Source: Patescibacteria group bacterium (lineage in GTDB: Bacteria; Patescibacteriota; Minisyncoccia; Phycocordibacterales; UBA12079). From it: a DNA stretch of 7,375 bases. This document shows, in pieces, positions 1 to 4,786 of this stretch. Position numbers and translations under genes: made by a program. The stretch is from NCBI GenBank assembly GCA_018894995.1, contig JAHIOZ010000136.1, positions 1-7,375 on the forward strand, written 5' to 3'. The first letter of the stretch is position 1; every line of letters starts with the position of its first letter. The notes under the pieces were generated by a model. It ran no database searches. It saw only the letters and a program-made list of their open reading frames with translations, and was not told the origin of the DNA.

Positions 1-135
1 AGGCAGTAATTCCCCAAGGCGCTTCCATAGATTATCACGATCCTTATTGTCTTCGAAAATATTTCGGCGTTCAATACCGCGAATAATAACGTGGTGGAGC
101 ACACCAGGTGCGTCTAGTCGGGCTAATCTGGGCAT
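1..135 (-). CDS. REP-associated tyrosine (Y1/IS200-like) transposase, N-terminal fragment cut by the window edge
   Basis: Translating the minus strand from the ATG at 135-133 gives 45 codons without a stop up to the window edge. The protein begins MPRLARLDAPGVLHHV and continues IIRGIERRNIFEDN. This matches the conserved start of Y1-type RAYT transposases: a basic start, then PGxxxHVxxRGxxRxxIF, then an acidic D/N-K-D-R segment. These single-strand DNA transposases act on REP palindromes. The HUH motif and catalytic tyrosine lie further downstream and are outside the window. The start is well fixed: an in-frame TAG (145-147, minus strand) lies four codons upstream of the ATG, and a TAGGAAA ribosome-binding sequence (147-141) precedes it. 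It is divergent from the defence operon and is probably a neighbour or boundary gene, not part of the system. Whether the complete gene is intact cannot be seen. Confidence 0.85.
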   Translation of the reverse strand, partial: MPRLARLDAPGVLHHVIIRGIERRNIFEDNKDRDNLWKRLGELLP

Positions 136-140
136 GTGTA

Positions 141-147
141 TTTCCTA
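141..147 (-). promoter_or_regulatory. Ribosome-binding site of the transposase gene
   Basis: On the minus strand TAGGAAA lies about 6 bases before the ATG at 135. It overlaps the in-frame TAG that closes the frame upstream, so it supports that ATG as the true start. Confidence 0.5.
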
Positions 148-315
148 CCACATCACCTTCATCATGTCAAGTTACTTATTTTCCTATGACCGTCCCCCAT
201 TTCTCACTTTTTTGCTCGTCTTGTTTTTTCTTGGAGTCTGTTAGGTTATGGACGTTACACTCCTCCACCCAACAACCTGGGAATGTTCTATTTTTTAAGC
301 TTTTCTGCAAAAGAC

Positions 316-343
316 TTGACTTGCTTGGCCTATTTAGTATGAT
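316..343 (+). promoter_or_regulatory. Predicted sigma70-type promoter for the defence operon
   Basis: The -35 box TTGACT (316-321) is followed by a 16-base spacer and the -10 box TATGAT (338-343). Each box differs from consensus at one position. Transcription would begin near 350 and leave a leader of about 100 bases before the HTH gene at 455. No other promoter of this quality is visible before the closely packed genes, so it probably drives the whole operon. A weaker alternative, TTGACT (348-353) with CAAAAT (372-377), lies just downstream. Confidence 0.6.
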
Positions 344-404
344 TTAGTTGACTGTTCAATGACCTATTGGACAAAATCGAAAAAGAACTTTTGACCTCCC
401 TAAT
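316..404 (+). repeat. Imperfect tandem motif TTGAC(T/C)...CCTATT-like, three copies; possible operator array
   Basis: TTGACT at 316-321 is followed 7 bases later by CCTATT (329-334). TTGACT at 348-353 is followed 9 bases later by CCTATT (363-368). A looser third copy, TTGACC (391-396), is followed by CCCTAAT (398-404). The first copy overlaps the promoter -35 and spacer, and the second sits at the expected transcription start. They could be binding sites for the HTH protein encoded next. The motifs are short and the region is AT-rich, so chance is a real alternative. Confidence 0.3.
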
Positions 405-439
405 GCTGGTCATCACCGGATTTCGTTATTGGGCCTCAC

Positions 440-444
440 AGGTG
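440..444 (+). promoter_or_regulatory. Ribosome-binding site of the HTH gene
   Basis: AGGTG ends 10 bases before the ATG at 455 and 13 bases before the second in-frame ATG at 458. It is a moderate Shine-Dalgarno match and favours 455, but does not exclude 458. Confidence 0.4.
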
Positions 445-454
445 TAATATTGTC

Positions 455-676
455 ATGATGGATGATCGATGGATTTCAGTTGAAGAGACTGCAGCCTACT
501 TGGGTGTCAAGCGGGATACAATCTACAAATGGATTGACCGAAGGAAAATGCCAGCACACAAAGTTGGACGGCTATGGAAATTCCGAAAGGAAGAGGTTGA
601 TGAATGGGTGAAGTCGGGCGGAGCCGGCGAGAAGGATGATGAAAACCAACGCTCCATGAGAGACACGTCGAGATAA
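455..676 (+). CDS. Small excisionase-family winged helix-turn-helix DNA-binding protein
   Basis: This 73-residue protein carries a complete HTH_17/excisionase-type domain at about residues 6-52. ISVEETAAYLGV forms the first helices, KRDTIYKWIDRRKMP the recognition helix, and the wing follows as HKVGRLWKFRKEEVDEWV. The tail (53-73) is short, polar and charged. Proteins of this family bind short DNA sites as recombination directionality factors or as small transcription regulators. No integrase gene is visible, and it is the first gene of a defence operon, 2 bases ahead of the next start. I therefore infer a regulatory role, probably at the promoter about 100 bases upstream, over a role in excision. 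Two adjacent ATG codons (455 and 458) are possible starts. The family assignment is firm; the function is inferred from context. Confidence 0.88.
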   Translation: MMDDRWISVEETAAYLGVKRDTIYKWIDRRKMPAHKVGRLWKFRKEEVDEWVKSGGAGEKDDENQRSMRDTSR

Positions 677-678
677 CA

Positions 679-1836
679 ATGGCGGATACAGGGAACAAAG
701 GTCATCGACAACGGTTGCGGAACCGCTTCGCGAGTGGAGAGGAAAGCTCCCGCTCAGAGGGAGCCCTACTTGAGCTTCTGCTGACCTATGCAATCCCGCA
801 AAAGGATGTTCAGCCGCTCGCCAAGCGACTGCTCGCAGAATTCGGTTGCCTCTCATCCCTGCTGGTGACCCCGATGGAAAAGCTCTGTCAGAGCGATGGT
901 ATGAAGGAAAACAGCGCGGTCCTTCTCAAGCTGGTTGACTGGATTCGCCAACACCATGGTCCTAAAAGACCCGGTAAAGAAACGGTCAAGACCCCGACCC
1001 AAGCCACCCTTTTCGAGGTCATATCTTCCGAAAAGACGGAACAACCGGTCTCAGGGGTGGCTGAGCCCCGCCGTGAAAAGGTGATACCCAGACGCGGCAC
1101 CGAAATGTTTGGTAAGGCAGTGCTCAAGGAGGCCATCCAGATTCTGCCAAGTCTTCCGGACAGCGAGTCCCTGGATGAGATACGCTCCTTCCTCCGGGCC
1201 AAGCTCCATTTCAGCGGAGAACAGACCCGGCACCGTTACGCCAATTACATTACGCGCAGGATGTTCCCGAACGGCTATGCGGACGGTCCCTTGCGTTCGT
1301 TTGCCAAGGCCTTCCCGAATAGCCAGGAACTGCGGGATGTATGCTTTTACCGTTTCCTGCAGTCCGAACCGCTCGAAGTGGAGGTCATCGAGGACCTTAT
1401 CCTTCCAAACCTCGGAACCGGTCGGTTGAGCCGTGAGCGCATTCGAACGCGCCTATCCGAAAAATTCCCTGAGGCGCGCAGCATCGTGGACTGCGGGAAG
1501 GCCATCGTGGACGCCCTCACCGCCGCCGGCATCGCCAAGGCCGACCGAACGAAGATCAGTTTCGCCTATCGGGAGATTCCCGTAGCGTCCTTCGCCTTTG
1601 TTCTGCACAGTGAGTTCCCCGAATCGGGCATGTACGACATTCGCAAGCTTGAGGAAAACCGCATGATCCGGGCCATGCTCTGGAATCCGGAGCGGATACT
1701 GCATGCCCTCTACGAGTTACGCAACCAGGGGCTCATCAGCAAGATCTCGGAGATCGATAACATTCGCCAGTTCACGACAAAGCACACGCTCGCCGGAGTC
1801 GTCGAGCAGATCGTCTCCGGGGGGAAAAAGGCATGA
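679..1836 (+). CDS. RadC-type N-terminal domain fused to a BrxA (DUF1819)-like protein
   Basis: This 385-residue protein has two parts. Residues 8-92 match the RadC (UPF0758) N-terminal helix-hairpin-helix domain: GHRQRLRNRF, then LLELLLTYAIPQKDVQPLAK, then LLAEFGCLSSLL and a GMKENSAVLLKLV segment in the hairpin position. The RadC JAB metallopeptidase domain (HxH...D) is absent. A polar linker spans about 93-138. Residues about 142-385 are helical and resemble the BrxA/DUF1819 family: a basic helix EQTRHRYANYITRRM, then LRDVCFYRFLQSEPLEVEVI, then a segment ending IVDALTAAGIAKAD. BrxA is a small DNA-binding component of BREX systems. The gene starts 2 bases after the HTH gene and overlaps the next by ATGA, so coupled translation is likely. 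The RadC part is clear. The BrxA part rests on pattern and gene neighbourhood and is less certain. Confidence 0.75.
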   Translation: MADTGNKGHRQRLRNRFASGEESSRSEGALLELLLTYAIPQKDVQPLAKRLLAEFGCLSSLLVTPMEKLCQSDGMKENSAVLLKLVDWIRQHHGPKRPGKETVKTPTQATLFEVISSEKTEQPVSGVAEPRREKVIPRRGTEMFGKAVLKEAIQILPSLPDSESLDEIRSFLRAKLHFSGEQTRHRYANYITRRMFPNGYADGPLRSFAKAFPNSQELRDVCFYRFLQSEPLEVEVIEDLILPNLGTGRLSRERIRTRLSEKFPEARSIVDCGKAIVDALTAAGIAKADRTKISFAYREIPVASFAFVLHSEFPESGMYDIRKLEENRMIRAMLWNPERILHALYELRNQGLISKISEIDNIRQFTTKHTLAGVVEQIVSGGKKA

Positions 1837-2390
1837 AGTCCACCGAAATCATCGAAGCCCTTCGTCAGAAGCTTACGGTGCCCGGCGGGAGGCATCTATA
1901 TGGCGTTCTGGGCACCTACGGCCAGCTCGACGGTTTCGCCAAGAAATTGCGGCAAGCCAAGACCACGGACGGGGATCCTTTCCCCAAATCTGTCAACGTG
2001 AACCGGGGCATCCTGGACACCATACCGGACGACGAGTTCAAGCAGCTCGCGGAAAACGAAGCCAAGCGGCCCGAACCCACGGCCGCCCACGTGGCCAGGG
2101 CCTTCGAGCGATTTCTACGTGCGAACCTCACCGGCAAGGGCATCCTGGTTCTGTCCAATCTGGAGATGCTCTTTGCCTATCACATCGAGCTGAACCTGCT
2201 TCGGACCATGGCGGCGGACGAGGACCGGGTGCTGCTCCTGTTGCCGGGCCGGAGGTCGCACGGCCGGATCATCATGTTTCACGAAATGGACGAGGGCCTG
2301 CATGCGCTGAGTTCGTCAGGGCAGGCAGGCGAATACACGCTGCCCACGAACCTGATAGCCGAAAACCATCTCTGGGAGAGTAGGGAATAA
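1833..2390 (+). CDS. BrxF-like protein with a degenerate P-loop
   Basis: This 185-residue protein resembles BrxF, the small P-loop protein of type 3 BREX. Shared features are the SVNVN segment (53-57), the hydrophobic strand and motif GILVLSNLEMLFAYHIEL (103-120; BrxF proteins have a VLLDNIEILF-type Walker B region here), an LLRTMA helix (122-127), and DRVLLLLPG with GRIIMFHEM (131-152), which parallels the BrxF VVAAWPG...LTYA stretch. The place where BrxF has GxxGSGKT reads LYGVLGTYGQ (22-31), so the lysine and Ser/Thr of Walker A are missing, and the Walker B aspartate position is Ser108 or Asn109. ATP hydrolysis is therefore doubtful and a structural or partner role is more likely. The start overlaps the preceding stop (ATGA) after a G/A-rich stretch. 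BrxB/DUF1788 is an alternative but fits less well. Confidence 0.65.
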   Translation: MKSTEIIEALRQKLTVPGGRHLYGVLGTYGQLDGFAKKLRQAKTTDGDPFPKSVNVNRGILDTIPDDEFKQLAENEAKRPEPTAAHVARAFERFLRANLTGKGILVLSNLEMLFAYHIELNLLRTMAADEDRVLLLLPGRRSHGRIIMFHEMDEGLHALSSSGQAGEYTLPTNLIAENHLWESRE

Positions 2391-2392
2391 CC

Positions 2393-4140
2393 ATGGCCAA
2401 AAAATACGATCCTCAAGCCGGAAATCTCTTCAGGAAGCACATCTCCAAGAATCCGATGGACTATTACTCTGGCGATAAACACAATCCAGGTCTTGCTCAC
2501 TTTGTGGAAAGCCATCGTAGGGATTCTGGCAAGAAGCACAGTACCAAGGCTCCTTCCATCGGTCAAATCATGACTTCTCGTGGAGGCTCTCTCGGTTCAG
2601 CAGTATATGACCAACATAGCTATTGGTCAAAGAAGGCATATGGAGGTATCGAGACGTATATCAATGGGTTCACACAGAGAGGGGATCTCATTCTCGATCC
2701 TTTCTGTGGTTCAGGCGCTACTCTTATTGTAGCAGCCGCTCTTGGCAGGAATTCGATTGGAATTGACTTGTCACCATCTGCGACTTTCATATCTGCCGGC
2801 TATCTCGCCAGGGTTGATAGCTCTCAATTGCTTACCACGGGCACGAAAATATGCGAGTTGGTGCGCAAAGCATATCCAGATGCGTATTGCCTCAACACGC
2901 ATGAAGTAAAAGCCTTTGTTATTTCTGATACTTGTCGCTGTCCTCGTTGCCTTGCGGAAATCGCCGTTTTCTTCCTAATAGACGATGAAGATGGTCAATA
3001 CTGCCCAAAATGCAAACAAGAACGTATATCTACCAATAAGCGGAATGTCGATTGGCTTGGCGAGAGAACTGTAGATGTTGTCGGTTTAGACATAGATGGT
3101 GAATTCCCCAGCACGCTATATCGTCATGTTGAAGCCGAGAAAATCAGAAACTCACTTCTGAATGCGCCTATTCCAGAATCAATTCAGAGAATGGGGCGAC
3201 TTGCGACGCTTGGAATTAAAACCGCTGGACAGCTTTTCTCTGATCGTAGCGTAATCATTCTAAACGCCCTAAGGACGAAGATACTTGAAGCCCCCGATAA
3301 TCTCAGGTTGCCTCTTTCGTTTGTCTTCTCATCAGTCCTTTTAAACGCCTCTCGAATGTATAGAGTGCGCGAACGTGGCGGTGGCGGCCCTGCTGGAAAC
3401 TATTTTGTCCCATCGATTCGGAGAGACAATAATCCACTCATTCTCTTTACAGAGAAATTGCGCGAGATCACCTATGCGAAGGAATCATGGAATAGGTTTG
3501 ACGATATTGGCGAAGTGATTCTATCCACACAGAGTGCCGAAGATCTTTCTGAAATTCCGTCCAATTCTATTGACTACGTATTCACCGACCCACCTTACTC
3601 CGACAAAATGCCATATGGAGCACTCAATACAGTATGGGAGGCTTGGCAGGGTTTTGACCGGGCTTGGCTAACGGATGAAGTGATTGGAGATCGATGGGAA
3701 GTAGGAATGCGTGCAGCCATAAAAGAAGTGTACCGAGTCCTTAAGCCAGGCCATTGGATCAGCCTTTGTTACCACGACACAAGCGAAGGTACTTGGGGCC
3801 TTGTGCAGGACATATTTGCCGAGATCGGGTTCTTAACCGATCAGGCGGCCGCAAGCCTTCATATTGACACATCCCAGAGGTCTATGCAGCAAAGGAAAGC
3901 TGATAAAGTGATCAAGCGTGACCTCGTCATAAATTTCCGCAAGCCTGAACTTGGCGAACTGACAGCAACAATAACTATCACTGGTGAGGAAGACGCCAGC
4001 ACCTTTAATGAAAAAGTCCGTCAGATTATCCGCGATTACATCGATACGAATCCTGGAAGCACTAAGGACCGCATCTACGACGAGGTTGTGAGCCTCATGG
4101 TCCTCAGTGGCCAAATGGAAGCGTATGACTTTAGCGAAAT
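2393..4140 (+). other. AT-rich segment covering the methyltransferase catalytic domain; possible recombined block
   Basis: Counting 60-base rows gives GC of 45% (2401), 48% (2641), 43% (3001), 43% (3301), 42% (3541), 45% (3901) and 47% (4021), rising to 50% (4081), 55% (4141) and 70% (4201 and 4441). Rows in the flanking genes read 55% (1321), 57% (2101), 65% (5281), and 67% in the gene's own 3' part (4561). The left edge falls at or near the start codon; the right edge is gradual, around 4080-4200. No repeat or insertion sequence marks either edge. Confidence 0.6.
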
Positions 4141-4783
4141 CTTGGGGCAGGTGGCTGAAGAGGCGAAAGTTCAAGGGGAAAAGGGTCAAAGCGGAAGATG
4201 GTACCTCAAGGAGACCGGGCTTGCGGTGGCGGACGCCGCCGAGGTCGCCCGTGAGGATACGGCAGCCGAGAAGATCGGAGCATTCATCAAGGGACATCTC
4301 AAGAAACACCTGGGAGATGAAGGGGTCCACTACAGCGATCTCTTCGAGCATTACATCTACGCGGTGAAGGAAAAGCCGCGGCGTCAACTGGCCGAATTCC
4401 TTCCGGACTATTTCTATAAGACCGAACAGGGCACCTGGCGGCTTCCTATCTCCGAGGAGGAGGAACGCGCCAAGCGCGAGGCCCGGGTCAAGGGCCTGGG
4501 CCGGCGGGTCAAGCGCTACTTCGCCCAGCTCGAACTGGGTGCAGCCATTCCCGAGAAAGAGCGGCCAAACGACGCGACGCTTGCCGAGTGGATACGCCAC
4601 TGCAAGCGGGCCGGGCTTTATGAACAGGGCAAGCTCTTATACGAGAAGGGCGGGCTCAACCCTGACAACCTCCCCGAGGAGGCCATGGTCAACGTCGAGG
4701 AAGATTACCAGGTTTGCGCGCGGATGCTGGCACGCGAATCAAAAGAGCCCAAGCGTCGCGGCAGAAAAAAAAAGGAGATATGA
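2393..4783 (+). CDS. BREX-associated DNA amino-methyltransferase (PglX-like, DUF1156/N6_N4_Mtase type) with winged-helix-like C-terminus
   Basis: This 796-residue protein has SAM-binding motif I, DPFCGSG (102-108), then GIDLSP (123-128), and catalytic motif IV, DPPY (399-402). This marks an N6-adenine or N4-cytosine methyltransferase, probably the self-marking enzyme of the system. Motif I precedes motif IV by about 290 residues. The insert contains a zinc-knuckle candidate, CPRC (183-186) and CPKC (204-207), as in DUF1156-type enzymes of type 3 BREX. After the catalytic domain (to about 517) come two winged-helix-like units, each ending in a G-x-W-x-L motif (GRWYLKE at 601-607 and GTWRLPI at 680-686), a charged region and a basic tail (RRGRKKKEI). 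The start lies 2 bases after the previous stop. The catalytic part is much more AT-rich than its C-terminus and neighbours. Target base and recognition site cannot be read from sequence. Confidence 0.93.
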   Translation: MAKKYDPQAGNLFRKHISKNPMDYYSGDKHNPGLAHFVESHRRDSGKKHSTKAPSIGQIMTSRGGSLGSAVYDQHSYWSKKAYGGIETYINGFTQRGDLILDPFCGSGATLIVAAALGRNSIGIDLSPSATFISAGYLARVDSSQLLTTGTKICELVRKAYPDAYCLNTHEVKAFVISDTCRCPRCLAEIAVFFLIDDEDGQYCPKCKQERISTNKRNVDWLGERTVDVVGLDIDGEFPSTLYRHVEAEKIRNSLLNAPIPESIQRMGRLATLGIKTAGQLFSDRSVIILNALRTKILEAPDNLRLPLSFVFSSVLLNASRMYRVRERGGGGPAGNYFVPSIRRDNNPLILFTEKLREITYAKESWNRFDDIGEVILSTQSAEDLSEIPSNSIDYVFTDPPYSDKMPYGALNTVWEAWQGFDRAWLTDEVIGDRWEVGMRAAIKEVYRVLKPGHWISLCYHDTSEGTWGLVQDIFAEIGFLTDQAAASLHIDTSQRSMQQRKADKVIKRDLVINFRKPELGELTATITITGEEDASTFNEKVRQIIRDYIDTNPGSTKDRIYDEVVSLMVLSGQMEAYDFSEILGQVAEEAKVQGEKGQSGRWYLKETGLAVADAAEVAREDTAAEKIGAFIKGHLKKHLGDEGVHYSDLFEHYIYAVKEKPRRQLAEFLPDYFYKTEQGTWRLPISEEEERAKREARVKGLGRRVKRYFAQLELGAAIPEKERPNDATLAEWIRHCKRAGLYEQGKLLYEKGGLNPDNLPEEAMVNVEEDYQVCARMLARESKEPKRRGRKKKEI
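4772..4777 (+). promoter_or_regulatory. Ribosome-binding site of the BrxC-like ATPase gene
   Basis: AAGGAG lies 9 bases before the ATG at 4787, inside the last codons of the methyltransferase and directly after a run of nine A (4765-4773). It is the best Shine-Dalgarno match in the operon and fixes the ATPase start. The overlapping ATG at 4780 is in another frame. Confidence 0.7.
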
Positions 4784-4786
4784 TCC

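Larger units (their letters stand above)
136..454. other. Divergent intergenic region, AT-rich, containing the operon promoter
   Basis: These 319 bases separate the leftward transposase from the rightward operon. Short open frames on the plus strand here (47-244 and 108-347) overlap the real minus-strand transposase start or encode low-complexity hydrophobic or Cys/Ser-rich peptides with no recognisable domain, so I treat the region as non-coding. It contains T-rich tracts (around 207-230 and 289-296), a good sigma70-like promoter at 316-343 and repeated TTGAC motifs. I see no tRNA, no strong hairpin terminator, no CRISPR-like repeat and no clear REP palindrome. Confidence 0.7.

Noticed and set aside
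142..170. Minus-strand promoter for the transposase using a perfect TTGACA at 170-165
   Set aside because: At 16-17 base spacing the -10 position reads GTAGGA or TAGGAA, a poor match, and it overlaps the ribosome-binding site, leaving almost no leader.
297..317. Possible hairpin AAG-TTTT-CTGC-AAAA-CTT upstream of the promoter
   Set aside because: The stem is short, AT-only in its core and bulged. It is too weak to call a terminator or REP element.
47..347. Short plus-strand frames (47-244 and 108-347) before the operon
   Set aside because: They start inside the minus-strand transposase coding sequence and encode peptides without domain features. No convincing ribosome-binding site was seen.
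348..359. Small inverted repeat TTGA-CTGT-TCAA near the predicted transcription start
   Set aside because: Arms of four bases in an AT-rich region are expected by chance. It overlaps the TTGACT repeat already reported.
679..960. A complete RadC DNA-repair protein
   Set aside because: Only the N-terminal helix-hairpin-helix domain is present. The JAB peptidase domain with its metal-binding histidines is absent from the rest of the protein.
1703..2383. 226-codon open frame on the plus strand
   Set aside because: It overlaps the end of the RadC/BrxA-like gene and most of the BrxF-like gene in another frame. Its translation is Arg/Ser/Gly-rich low complexity, and the overlapped frames have recognisable domains.
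3833..4600. 255-codon open frame on the minus strand
   Set aside because: It lies wholly antisense to the methyltransferase, whose motifs are clear on the plus strand. Its translation shows no recognisable domain and a biased Leu/Val-rich composition typical of an antisense frame.
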